From: Luzula sylvatica
Taxonomy: Eukaryota; Streptophyta; Magnoliopsida; Poales; Juncaceae
Assembly: GCA_946800325.1 (NCBI GenBank)
Contig: OX326960.1
Span: 9,646,893-9,710,892 of the forward strand
Reading direction: 5' to 3'
DNA: 64,000 bases
Within the stretch, counting starts at the first letter, position 1, and every line of letters starts with the position of its first letter. Both the position numbers and the translations under genes were made by a program. Of the stretch, positions 39,745-50,948 are shown piece after piece. Under the pieces are notes generated by a model. The model searched no databases and was not told the DNA's origin. It saw only the letters and a program-made list of their open reading frames with translations.

Positions 39745-41689
39745 AGGTGGTAAAAATTTCCAAAGTGGGGTAGGGGGTAAAAATCTCCAAAGGGGGGGTA
39801 GGGGTAAAAATCTCCAAAGGGGGGGGGGGGGGGGGGGGGGGGTGGGGGTAAAAATCTCCGAAAGGGGGGTAGGGGGTAAAAATCTCCAAAGGGGGGGTAG
39901 GGGGTAAAAATCTCCAAAGGGGGGGTAGGGGGTAAAAATCTCTAAAGGGGGGGGGGGGTAGGGGGTAAAAATATCCAAAGGGCGGGTAGGGGGTAAAAAT
40001 CTCTAAAGGGGGGGTAGGGGGTAAAAATCTCCCAAGGGGGGGTAGGGGGTAAAAACTCCAAAGGGGGGGTAGGGGGTAAAAATATCCAAAGGGGGGGTAG
40101 GGGGTAAAAATCTCGAAAGGGGGGGGGGAGAGGGGGTAGGGAGTAAAAATCTACGAAGGGGGGGGGGGGGTAGGTGGTAAAAAACTCCCAAGGGCGGGTA
40201 GGGGGTAAAAATCTCCAAAGGGGAGGTAGGGGGTAAAAATATCCAAAGGGGGGTAGGGGGTAAAAATCTCGAAAGGGGGGGGGGGGTAGGGGGTAAAAAT
40301 CTCCCAAGGGGGGGTAGGGGGTAAAAATCTCCAAAGGGGGGGGTAGGGGTAAAAATCTCCAAAGGGGGGGTAGGGGGTAAAAATCTCTAAGGGGGGGGGG
40401 GGGGTGGTAGGGGGTAAAAATCTCCAAAGGGGGGGTAGGGGGTAAAAATCTCCAAAGGGGGGGTAGGGGTAAAAATCTCCAAAGGGGGGGTAGGGGGTAA
40501 AAATCTCTAAGGGGGGTGGGGGGGTAGGTGGTAAAAATTTCCAAAGTGGGGTAGGGGGTAAATATCTCCAAAGGGGGGGTAGGGGTAAAAATCTCCAAAG
40601 GGGGGGGGGGGGGGGGGGGTAAAAATCTCCCAAGGGGGGGTAGGGGGTAAAAATCTCCAAAGGGGGGGTAGGGGGTAAAAATCTCCAAAGGGGGGGTAGG
40701 GGGTAAAAATATCCTAAGGGGGGGTAGGGGTAAAAATCTCGAAAGGGGGGGGGGGAGGGGGGGTAGGGAGTAAAAATCTACGAAGGGGGGGGGGGGTAGG
40801 TGTTAAAAAACTCCCAAGGGCGGGTAGGGGGTAAAAATTTCCAAAGGGGGGGGGGGGGGGGGGTAGGGGGTAAAAATCTTCAAAGGGGGGGGGGGGGTAG
40901 GGGGTAAAAATCTCTAAAGGGGGGGGGGGGGGGGGTAGGTGGTAAAAATCTCCAAAGTGGGGTATGGGGTAAAAATCTCCAAAGGGGGGGGTAGGGGGTA
41001 AAAATATCCAAATGGGGGTAGGGGGTAAAAATCTCTAAAGGGGGGGGGGGGGGTAGGTGGTAAAAATCTCCAAAGTGGGGTATGGGGTAAAAATCTCCAA
41101 AGGGGGGGGGTAGGGGGTAAAAATATCCAAATGGGGGTAGGGGGTAAAAATCTACAAAGGGGGGTAGGGGGTAAAAATCCCTAAAGGGGGGTAGGGGGTA
41201 AAAATCTCCCAAGGGGGGGGGGGGGGGGGGGGGGGGTAGGGGGTAAAAATCTCCAAAGGGGGGGTAGGGGGTAAAAATCTCCAAAGGGGAGGTAGGGGGT
41301 AAAAATATCCAAAGGGGGGTAGGGGGTAAAAATCTCGAAAGGGGGGGGGGGGGGTAGGGGGTAAAAATCTCCCAAGGGGGGGTAGGGGGTAAAAATCTCC
41401 AAAGGGGAAGTAGGTGGTAAAAATCTCCAAAGGGGGGGGGGGTAGGGGGTAAAAATCTCCAAAGGGGGGGCGGGGGGTAGGGGGTAAAAATCTCCAAAGG
41501 GAGGGTAGGGGGTAAAAATCTCGAAAGGGGGGGTAGGGGGTAAAAATCTCCCAAGGGGGTGTAGGGGGTAAAAATCTCCAAAGGGGGGGTAGGGGGTAAA
41601 AATCTCCAAAGGGGGGGTAGGGGGTAAAAATCTCCAAAGGTGGGGTAGGGGGTACAAATCTCGGAAGGGGGGGTAGGGAGTAAAAATCT

Positions 41690-42530
41690 CCGAAGGGGGG
41701 CGGGGTAGGGGGTAAAAATCTCCGAAGGGGGGGGGGGGGGGGGGGGGTTGGGGTTAAGGGGTGGTAGGGGGTAAAAATCTCCCAAGGCGGGGTAGGGGGT
41801 AAAAATCTCCAAAGGGGAGGTAGATGGTAAAAATCTCCAAAGGGGGGGTAGGGGGTAAAAATCTCCAAAGGGTGGTGGGCGGGGGGGTTAGGGAGTAAAA
41901 ATCTCCGAAGGGGGGGGGGGGGGGGGTAGGGGGTAAAAATCTCCAAAGGGAGGGTAGGGGGTAAAAATCTCCAAAGGGGGGGTAGGGGGTAAAAATCTCC
42001 AAATGGGGGGTAGGGGTAAAATTCTCCAAAGGGGGGGTAGGGGGTAAAAATCTCCAAAGGGGGGGTAGGGGGTAAAAATCTCTAAAGGGGGGGGGGGGGG
42101 GGGGGGTAGGTGGTAAATATCTCTAAAGGGGGGGGGGGGGTAGGGTGTAAAAATCTCCAAAGGGGGGGTAGGGGGTAAAAATCTCCAAAGGTGGGGTAGG
42201 GGGTACAAATCTCGGAAGGGGGGGTAGGGAGTAAAAATCTCCGAAGGGGGGCGGGGTAGGGGGTAAAAATCTCCGAGGGGGGGGGTTGGGGTTAAGGGGT
42301 GGTAGGGGGTAAAAATCTCCCAAGGCGGGGTAGGGGGTAAATATCTCCAAAGGGGAGGTTGATGGTAAAAATCTCCAAAGGGGGGGTAGGGGGTAAAAAT
42401 CTCCAAAGGGGGGTGGGCGGGGGGGTTAGGGAGTAAAAATCTCCGAAGGGGGGGGGGGGGTAGGGGGTAAAAATATCCAAAGGGAGGGTAGGGGGTAAAA
42501 ATCTCGAAAGGGGGGGTAGGGGGTAAAAAT
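41690..42530 (-). repeat. Duplicated block of about 0.54 kb
   Basis: The unusual string TTGGGGTTAAGGGGTGG is at 41748 and 42286. A second marker, GGTGGGCGGGGG, lies about 540 bp apart in the same two copies. The TTGGGGTTAAGGGG piece is a shortened monomer that has lost most of AAATCTCCC, so both copies inherited the same internal deletion before duplication. Confidence 0.8.
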
Positions 42531-43169
42531 CTCCCAAGGAGGTGTAGGGGGTAAAAATCTCCTAAGGGGGGTAGGGGGTAAAAATCTCCAAAGGGGGGGT
42601 AGGGGGTAAAAATCTCCAAAGGGGGGGTAGGGGGTAAAAATATCCAAAGGGGGGGTAGGTGGTACAAATCTAGGAAGGGGGGTAGGGAGTAAAAATCTCC
42701 GAAGGGGGGGGGGGGGGGGGGGGGTTAGGGGGTAAAAATCTCCGAAGAGGGGGGGGGGGGTAGGGGGTACAAATCTCCGAAGGGGGGTAGGGAGTAAAAA
42801 TCTCCGAAGGGGGGGGGGGGGGGGGGTTAGGGGGTAAAAATCTCCGAAGAGGGGGGGGGGGGTAGGGGGTAAAAATCTCCGAAGGGGTGGTAGGGGGTAA
42901 AAAACTCCCAAGGGGGGGTAGGGGGTAAAAATCTTCAAAGGGGGGGGGGGGGTAGGGGGTAAAAATCTCCAAAGGGGAGGTAGGGGGTAAAAATATCCAA
43001 ACGGGGGTAGGTGTAAAAATCTCGAAAGGGGGGGTAGGGGGTAAAAATCTCCCAAGGGGGGGTAGGGGGTAAAAATCTACAAAGGGGTGGGGGGGGGGGG
43101 GGGGTAGGGTGTAAAAATCTCCAAAGGTGGGGTAGGGGGTAAAAATCTCCAAAGGGGGGGTAGGGGGTA

Positions 43170-46100
43170 AAAATCTCGGAACGGGGGGTAGGGAGTAAAA
43201 ATCTTCGAAGGGGGGTAGGGGGTTAAAATCCCCAAAGGGCGGGTAGGGGTTAAAAATCTCCAAAGGGGGGGGGGGGGTAGGGGGTAAAAATATCCAAAGG
43301 AGGGTAGGGGGTAAAAATCTGTAAATGGGGGGGGGGGGGGGGGGGGGGGGGGTAGGGGGTAAAAATCTCCCAAGGGGGGGGGGGGGGGGGGGGGGGGAGG
43401 GTAGTGTGTAAAAATCTCCAAAGGGGGGGTAGGGGGTAAAAATCTCCAAAGGGGGGGTAAGGTGTAAAAATCTCCAAGGGGGGGGGGGGGGGGTAGGGGG
43501 TAAAAATCTCCATAGGGGGGGGGGGTAGGGTGTAAAAATATCCAAAGGGGGGGTAGGGGTAAAAATATCCAAAGGGGGGGGGGGGGGTAGGGGGTACAAA
43601 TCTCGGAAGGGGGGGTAGGGAGTAAAAATCTCCGAAGGGGTGGTAGGGGGTAAAAATCTCCCAAGGGGGGGTAGGGGGTAAAAATCTCCAAAGGGGGGTG
43701 TAGGGGGTAAAAATCTCCAAAGGGGGGGGGGGGGGGGGGGGGTGGGTAGGGGGTAAAAATCTCTAAAGGGGGGGGGGGGGGGTAGGTGGTAAAAATTTCC
43801 AAAGTGGGGTAGGGGGTAAAAATCTCCAAAGGGGGGGTAGGGGTAAAAATCTCCAAAGGTGGGGGGGTGGGGGTAAAAATCTCCGAAAGGGGGGCAGGAG
43901 GGTAATAATCTCCAAAGGGGGGGGGGTAGGGGTAAAAATCTATAAACGGGGGGTGGTAGGTGGTAAAAATCTCCCAAGTGGGCGTAGGGGGTAAAAATCT
44001 TCAAAGGGGGGTAGGGGTAAAAATCTCTAAAGGTGGGGGGGGGGGGGGGGGTAGGTGGTAAAAATCTCCAAAGGGGGGGTAGGGGGTAAAAATCTCCAAA
44101 TGGGGGGTAGGGGTAAAATTCTCCAAAGGGGGGGTAGGGGGTAAAAATCTCCAAAGGGGGGGTAGGGGGTAAAAATCTCTAAAGGGGGGAGGGGGGGGGG
44201 GGGGGTAGGTGGTAAATATCTCTAAAGGGGGGGGGGGGGGGGGGTAGGGTGTAAAAATCTCCCAAGGGGGGGGGTAGGGTGTAAAAATCTCCAAAGGGGG
44301 GGGTGGGGGTAAAAATCTCCAAAGGGGTGGTAGGGTGTAAAAATCTCCAAAGGTGGGGTAGGGGGTAAAAATCTCCAAAGGGGGGGTAGGGGGTAAAAAT
44401 CTCGGAACGGGGGGTAGGGAGTAAAAATCTTCGAAGGGGGGTAGGGGGTTAAAATCCCCAAAGGGCGGGTAGGGGTTAAAAATCTCCAAAGGGGGGGGGG
44501 GGGGGGGGGTAGGGGGTAAAAATATCCAAAGGAGGGTAGGGGGTAAAAATCTGTAAATGGGGGGGGGGGGGTGGGTGGGGAGGGTAGTGTGTAAAAATCT
44601 CCAAAGGGGGGGTAGGGGGTAAAAATCTCCAAAGGGGGGGTAAGGTGTAAAAATCTCCAAGGGGGGGGGGGGGGGTAGGGGGTAAAAATCTCCATAGGGG
44701 GGGGGGTAGGGTGTAAAAATATCCAAAGGGGGGGTAGGGGTAAAAATATCCAAAGGGGGGGGGGGGGGGTAGGGGGTACAAATCTCGGAAGGGGGGGGTA
44801 GGGAGTAAAAATCTCCGAAGGGGTGGTAGGGGGTAAAAATCTCCCAAGGGGGGGTAGGGGGTAAAAATCTCCAAAGGGGGGTGTAGGGGGTAAAAATCTC
44901 CAAAGGGGGGGGGGGGGGGGGGGTAGGGGGTAAAAATCTCTAAAGGGGGGGGGGGGGGTAGGTGGTAAAAATTTCCAAAGTGGGGTAGGGGGTAAAAATC
45001 TCCAAAGGGGGGTAGGGGTAAAAATCTCCAAAGGTGGGGGGGGTGGGGGTAAAAATCTCCGAAAGGGGGGCAGGAGGGTAATAATCTCCAAAGGGGGGGG
45101 GGGGGGGGGTAGGGGTAAAAATCTATAAACGGGGGGTGGTAGGTGGTAAAAATCTCCCAAGTGGGCGTAGGGGGTAAAAATCTTCAAAGGGGGGTAGGGG
45201 TAAAAATCTCTAAAGGTGGGGGGGGGGGGGGGGGGGGGTAGGTGGTAAAAATCTCCAAAGGGGGGGTAGGGGGTAAAAATCTCCAAATGGGGGGTAGGGG
45301 TAAAATTCTCCAAAGGGGGGGTAGGGGGTAAAAATCTCCAAAGGGGGGGTAGGGGGTAAAAATCTCTAAAGGGGGGAGGGGGGGGGGGGGGGTAGGTGGT
45401 AAATATCTCTAAAGGGGGGGGGGGGGGGGGGGGGGGTAGGGTGTAAAAATCTCCCAAGGGGGGGGGGTAGGGGGTAAAAAACTCCAAAGGGGGGGGGTAG
45501 GGGGTAAAAATATCCAAAGGGGGGATTGGGGGTACAAATCTCGGAAGGGGGGTAGGGAGTAAAAATCTCCGAAGGGGGGGGGGGGGGGGGGGGGGGGGTT
45601 AGGGGGTAAAAATCTCCGAAGGGGGGGGGGGGTAGGGGGTAAAAATCTCCCAAGGGGGGGGGGGGGGGGGGGGGGGGGGGGGTAGGGGGTAAAAATCTCC
45701 AAAGTGGGGGTAGGGGGTAAAAATCTCAGAAGGGAGGGTAGGGTGTAAAAATCTTCAAAGGGGGGGGGGGGGGGGGGGGTAGAGGGTAAAAATCTCCAAA
45801 GGGGAGGTAGGGGGTAAAAATATCCAAACGGGGGTAAGGGGTAAAAATCTCGAAATGTGGGTGGGGGGTAAAAATCTCCCAAGGGGGGGTAGGGGGTAAA
45901 AATAACCAAAGGGGGGGTAGGGGGTAAAAATCTCCAAAGGGGGGGGGGGGTAGGGGTAAAAATCTCAAAAGGGGGGGTAGGGAGTAAAAATCTCCGAAGG
46001 GGGGGGGGGGGGGGGGGGGTAGGGGGTCAAAATCCCCAAAGGGTGCGTAGGGGGTAAAAATCTCCAAAGGGGGGGGGGGGGGGGTAGGGGGTAAAAATAT

Positions 46101-46700
46101 CCAAAGGGGGGTAGGGGGTAAAAATCTGTAAAGGGGGGAGGGGGTAGGGGGGTAAAATCTCCCAAGGGGGGGGGGGGGGGGGGGGGGGGTAGGGTGTAAA
46201 AATCTCCAAAGGGGGGGGGGGGGGGGGGTAGGGTGTAAAAATCTCCAAAGGGGGGGGGGGGGTAGGGGGTAAAAATCTCCAAAGGGGGGGTAGGGGTAAA
46301 AAACTCCGAAGGGGGGGTAGGGGGTTAAAATCTCCGAAGGGGGGTAGGGGGTAAAAACCTCCCAAGGGGGGGGGGGGGGGGGTAAAAATCTCCAAAGGGG
46401 GGGTAGGGGGTAAAAATCTCCAAAGGGGGGGTAGGGGGTAAAAAAATCTCTAAAGGGGGGGGGGGTAGTTTGTAAAAATTTCCAAAGTGGGGTAGGGGTA
46501 AAAATCTCCAAAGGGGGGGGGGGGGTATGGGTAAAAATCTCCAAAGGGGGGGGGGGGGGGGGGGGTAAAAATCTCCGAAAGGGGGGTAGGAGGGTAAAAA
46601 TCTACAAAGGACAAAGGGGGGTGGGGTAGGGGTAAAAATCTATAAACGGGGGGTGGTAGGTGGTAAAAATCTCCCAAGTAGGGGTAAGGGGTAAAAATCT
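43170..46700 (-). repeat. Duplicated block of about 1.2 kb
   Basis: The marker GGAACGGGGGG followed by TCTTCGAAG is at 43179 and 44405. The marker TATAAACGGGGGGTGG is at 43941, 45124 and 46641. GTGGGCGTAGGGGG is at about 43979 and 45162. Offsets are 1226 and 1183 for the first pair of blocks. The third copy is partial and more diverged; it also carries a small extra ACAAAGG near 46610. Confidence 0.8.
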
Positions 46701-46872
46701 CCAAAGGGGGGTAGGGGGTAAAAATATCCAAAGGGGGGGTAGGGGGTAAAAATCTCTAAAGGGGGGGGGGGGGTAGGGGGTAAAAATATCCAAAGGGGGG
46801 TAGGGGGTCAAAATCTCCAAAGGGGGGGTAGGGGTAAAAATCTTCAAAGGGGAGGTAGGGGGTAAAAATCTC

Positions 46873-46874
<2 letters not shown>

Positions 46875-46908
<34 letters not shown>
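46875..46908 (+). repeat. Longest G homopolymer, 34 nt
   Basis: Thirty-four consecutive G after TCTCCC and before TAGGGGG. It occupies the variable tract of one satellite monomer. Other extreme runs are at about 39713-39743 (31), 48420-48449 (30) and 48845-48874 (30). True lengths may differ from the assembly because homopolymers this long are rarely read accurately. Confidence 0.8.
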
Positions 46909-46909
<1 letters not shown>

Positions 46910-48419
46910 AGGGGGTAAAAATCTCGGAAGGGGGGGTGTAGGGAGTAAAAATCTCCGAAGGGGGGGGGGGGGGGTAGGGGGTAAAATCTCCCAAGGGGGG
47001 GTAGGGGTAAAAATATCCAAAGGGGGGTAGGGGGTCAAAATCTCCAAAGGGGGGGGGGGGGGGGGGGGGGGGGGGTAGGTGTAAAAATCTCCAAAGGGGG
47101 GAGGGGGGGGGGGTAGGTGGTAAAAATCTCCAAAGGGTGGGTAGGGGGTAAAAATATCCGAAGGGGGGGTAGGGGGTAAAAATCTCCAAAGGGGGGGTAG
47201 GGGGTAAAAATCTTCAAAGGGGGGGTAGGGGGTAAAAATCTCTAAAGGGGGCGGGGGGGGGGGGGGGTAGGTGGTAAAAATCTCCAAAGGGGGGGGAGGG
47301 GGTAAAAATATCCAAAGGGGGGGGGGGGGGTAGGGGGTAACAATCTCTAAGGGGGGGGGGGGGGGGGGGGGGGGGTAGGGGGTAAAAATCTCCCAAGGGG
47401 GGGTAGGGGTAAAAATCTCCAAAGGGGGGGTAGGGGTTAAAAATCTTCAAAGGGCGGGTAGGGGGTAAAAATCTCTAAAGGGGGGGGGGGGGGGGGGGGG
47501 GGGGGTAGGGGGTAAAAATCTCGGAAGGGGAGGTAGGAAGTAAAAATCTACGAAGGGGGGGGGGGGGGTGTGAAAATCTCCAAAGGGGGGGTGGGGGTAA
47601 AAATCTCCAAAGGGGGAGTAGGGGGTAAAAAAATCCAAAGGGGGGTAGGGGGTAAAAATCTCTAAAGGGGGGGTAGGGGGTAAAAATCTCTAAAGGGGGG
47701 GTAGGGGGTAAAAATCTCTAAAGGGGGGGGGGGGGGGGGGGTAGGTGGTAAAAATCTCCAAAGTGGGGTCTGGGGTAAAAATCTCCAAAGGGGGGGTAGG
47801 GGGTAAAAATCTTCAAAGGGGGGGGGGGGGGGGGGGGGGGGTAGGGGGTAAAAATCTCCAAAGGGGGGGTAGGGGTAAAAATATCCAAAGGGGGGTAGGG
47901 GGTAAATATCTCCAAAGGGGGGGGGGGGGTAGGGGGTAAAAATCTCCCAAGGGGGGTAGGGGGTAAAAATCTCCAAAGGGGGGGTAGGGGGTAAAAAAAA
48001 TCCAAAGGGGGGGTAGGGGGTAAAAATCTCCAAAGGCGGGGTAGGGGGTAAAAATCTCGGAAGGGGGGGGGGGGGGGGTAGGGAGTAAAAATCTCCGAAG
48101 GGGGGCGGTAGGGGGTAAAAATCTCCAAAGGGGTGGGGGGGTAGGGGGTAAAAATATCCAAAGGGGGGTAGGGTGTAAAAATCTCTAAAGGGGGGGTAGG
48201 GGGAAAAAATCTCCCAGGGGGGGGGGGGGGGGGGGGGGGGTAGGTGGTAAAAATCTCGGAAGGGGGGGGTGTAGGGAGTAAAAATCTCCGAAGGGGGGGG
48301 GGGGGGGGTAGGGGGTAAAATCTCCCAGGGGGGGGGGGGGGGTATGGGGTAAAAATCTTCAAAGGGGGGGTAGGGGTAAAAATCTCCAAAGGGGGGGGTA
48401 GGGGGTAAAAATCTCCAAA

Positions 48420-48450
<31 letters not shown>

Positions 48451-48844
48451 AGGTGGTAAAAATCTCCAAAGTGGGGTATGGGGTAAAAAATCTCCAAAGG
48501 GGGGGTAGGTGGTAAAAATCTCCAAAGGGGGGGGGGGGGGGGGGGGGGGGGGGTAGGGGGTAAAAATCTCCAAAGGGGGGGTAGGGGGTAAAAATCTCTA
48601 AAGGGGGGGGGGGGGGGGTAGGTGGTAAAAATCTCCAAAGGGGGGGTAGGGGGTAAAAATATCCAAAGGGGGGGGGGGGGGGGGTAGGAGGTAACTATCT
48701 CTAAGGGGGGGGGGGGGGTAGGGGGTAAAAATCTCCCAAGGGGGGGTAGGGGGTAAAAATCTCCAAAGGGGGGGTAGGGGGTAAAAATCTCCAGGGGTAG
48801 GGTGTAAAAATCTTCAAAGGGTGGTAGGGGGTAAAAATCTCTAA

Positions 48845-48875
<31 letters not shown>

Positions 48876-49475
48876 AGGTGGTAAAAATCTCCAAAGTGGG
48901 GTCTGGGGTAAAAATCTCAAAAGAGGGGGTAGGGGGTAAAATTCTCCAAAGGGGGGGTAGGGGGTAAAAATCTTCAAATGGGGGGGTAGGTGGTAAAAAT
49001 CTCCAAAGGGGGGGTAGGGGGTAAAAATCTTGAAAGGCCGGGTAGGGGGTAAAAATCTCTAAAGGGGGGGGGGGGGGGGGGGTAGGTGGTAAAAATCTCC
49101 AAAGTGGGGTATGGGGTAAAAATCTCCAAAGGTCGGGTAGGGGGTAAAAATCTCCAAAGGGGGGGGGAGGGGGGGGGGGGTAAAAATCTCTAAAGGGGGG
49201 GGGGGGGGGGGGGTAGGGGTAAAAATCTCCCAGGGGGGGGGGGGGGGGGGGGGGTAGGGAGTAAAAATCTCTAAAGGTGGGGTAGGGGGTAAAAATCTCC
49301 AAAGGGGGGGGGGGGGTGGGGGGGGGGTGGGGGGTAAAAATCTTCAAAGGGGGGGGGGGGGGGGGGTAGGGGGTAAAAATCTCTAAAGGGGGGGGGGGAG
49401 GTGGTAAAAATCTCCAAAGTGGGGTATGGGGTAAAAATCTCCAAAGGGGGGGTAGGGGGTAAAAATCTCCAAAGG

Positions 49476-49480
49476 GGGGG
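49476..49480. other. Target-site duplication, left copy (GGGGG)
   Basis: The five bases before the 5' LTR are GGGGG and are repeated after the 3' LTR. G runs are everywhere here, so the match alone is weak. However, removing the element plus one copy leaves AAA, G7, TA, G5, TAAAAATC, exactly the modal satellite unit, which supports a true 5-bp duplication. Confidence 0.8.
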
Positions 49481-49875
49481 TGATGTGAGGAAAATAAGGC
49501 ACAAATTTAATGCTTAATTTAGGGATTTTAGCCCTTGTGAAGAGCAATTGAGCAATTCTATATACTTTATTAATCATATTTGAGATAACATGAATATTTC
49601 TTCACTAAGTGTGTTTTATTGCTTAATTACAGGTTTTAGAAGGAAATTCTGGGAATTTGGAAAGTGTAGTTGTCTCCAACACGTCAAGAGGAATAAAAAC
49701 GATATATTATACCGATATATTCGGTACATGAATGAGACGGGAGGCAAACAATCATCATGATAGAAACTTACACAAGAGTCCACACGAAAACCACTCAATC
49801 CTTAGCCCTTATCCTTCCCACCTACTTTTGGTGGAAATTACTTCATTACCCCCAATCCTCTCCACCAACTCGTGA

Positions 49876-49907
49876 CCAATAAGAAGACTCCGTGAGTGCT
49901 ATAAATA
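49876..49907 (+). promoter_or_regulatory. LTR promoter: CCAAT and TATA boxes (5' LTR)
   Basis: CCAAT at 49876-49880 is followed 20 bp later by TATAAATA at 49900-49907. A TATA box of this quality predicts transcription starting about 30 bp downstream, near 49930-49940, just before a C-rich stretch and a long CT tract. This marks the probable U3/R boundary. This copy would drive the genomic RNA of the element. Confidence 0.8.
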
Positions 49908-49960
49908 AGACCAAAAGGGCCACGAGTTGAGTGCCCCCCCTCCCCCGCTCTTCGGAGCAC

Positions 49961-50000
49961 TTTCTCTCTCTCTCGCACTCTCTCTCTCTCTCTCTCTTTT
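49961..50000 (+). repeat. CT-rich microsatellite in the LTR leader
   Basis: An interrupted (TC)n tract, with nine TC units after GCAC in this LTR and thirteen in the other copy (55130-55177). It lies just downstream of the predicted transcription start, where CT/GA tracts are common in plant promoters. The length difference between LTRs is ordinary slippage after insertion. Confidence 0.9.
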
Positions 50001-50146
50001 AGCAAGTCCAAGAATCTATCAAGAACACGCAAGAATTGCCAAGAACGAACGATAAATTCTTTAAGATCGATCACCGAATAGAAGCTTACTTCATTCGGTG
50101 AATCGGTTTACACTTCGACGAAGATCGAGTTGCGAGGATTGAGGTG

Positions 50147-50376
50147 GAGCTTTCTTCATCCGAATCCACGCAAGCAAGGAGTCGAGCATACGCTATTCCA
50201 CTCGGGAGCTTTCTTCCAATTGGACTTCTTGCAATCTCGAGTTCACTCAATCGGTACGGAGCTTTCTTCGATTGGCGAGTGGATCGGTACGAAAGGAAAC
50301 GTTGTGTGAGGCGACTAGCTTTCTAGCATCTCAAGCAACGGAGAAGGCATCCAAGACGAGACTCGAAGCTTTCTTC
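50147..50376 (+). repeat. Spaced AGCTTTCTTC motifs in R/U5
   Basis: GAGCTTTCTTC occurs at 50147, 50206 and 50259. A degenerate TAGCTTTCTAG lies near 50316, and GAAGCTTTCTTC near 50365. Spacing is about 50-59 bp. The series suggests an old, decayed tandem repeat of about 55 bp in the transcribed leader, or five binding sites. The function is unknown. Confidence 0.7.
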
Positions 50377-50608
50377 ATCTCTCTAGGTGTTTTCTTTCCT
50401 TTTCTTGAAATTCTTGTAGTTTAATTTCGAATTGGATTTGTGTAAAGAATTCGTGGTTTAATGAATCTTTTTCTTTGCTCTAATTCTTCTTTGCTTGTTT
50501 GTGTGATCTTAGTGCTTGTTACTTAGTTTAATTACTTCTAAATTTGAATCCAAAACAAACCATCAAACTGCTCCCAAATCAAATCTCAAATCAGAAATCC
50601 AGAACTAC

Positions 50609-50948
50609 TTCCGTTATAACGGACTCACATTGCGTTACAACGGACTAGACGGTTGGTCCTTTAATATTCAGTTGGTTATACTTCCGTTGTAACGCACCTA
50701 GAGTTCCGTTGTAACGGACTAGTCAGAATTTCTACTCAATAGCATCAACACAAGTGCGTTGTAACGGACATTGCGGTCCGTTGTAACGGATTAACTAATC
50801 CGTTGCAACGCAACCACTGTTCGTTATAACGGACAAGTATAGTGCGTTATAACGGAGTTTCATCCGCTGTAACGGACGTTCATCTCACACTTAGCGCAGA
50901 ATTTTCACTCAAGTCCGTTGTAACGGACTCATATTGCGTTATAACGGA
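50609..50948 (+). promoter_or_regulatory. Array of 12 TCCGTTRTAACGGA-type palindromes (5' LTR)
   Basis: Twelve copies of an inverted-repeat motif with half-site AACGG lie in 340 bp. They are near 50609, 50632, 50683, 50705, 50756, 50777, 50799, 50820, 50844, 50863, 50914 and 50936. The first is a perfect palindrome, TCCGTTATAACGGA. Others vary at the left base (T/G CCG or GCG) and the centre (AT, GT, AC or GC). Each half-site contains YAACNG and AACGG, the cores of plant MYB sites and of mitosis-specific activator elements bound by three-repeat MYBs. The array is downstream of the TATA box, in the transcribed R/U5 part, so an RNA role such as dimerisation or hairpins is also possible. Confidence 0.75.

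Larger units (their letters stand above)
13381..49480 (-). repeat. 28-bp satellite array, G-rich strand on top
   Basis: The same satellite in inverted orientation. Each unit on the top strand reads CCAAA, G(n), TA, G4-5, TAAAAATCT. The first G tract ranges from about 5 to 34 nt, while the second is almost always 4 or 5. Marker variants recur in order over hundreds to thousands of bases, giving a mosaic higher-order organisation described in separate entries. The array ends at 49480, where an LTR retrotransposon is inserted. Exact G-run lengths are the least reliable part of the sequence, because homopolymers are error-prone in all read types. Confidence 0.97.

Noticed and set aside
46605..46622. 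Small foreign insertion (ACAAAGG) in a monomer
   Set aside because: It is a local copy of the flanking ACAAAGG, a simple 7-bp duplication.
50144..50326. 60-codon frame in the LTR, repeated at 55321-55503
   Set aside because: It lies in the transcribed leader, has no ATG-centred context, domain or similarity that I recognise, and duplicates only because LTRs are duplicated.
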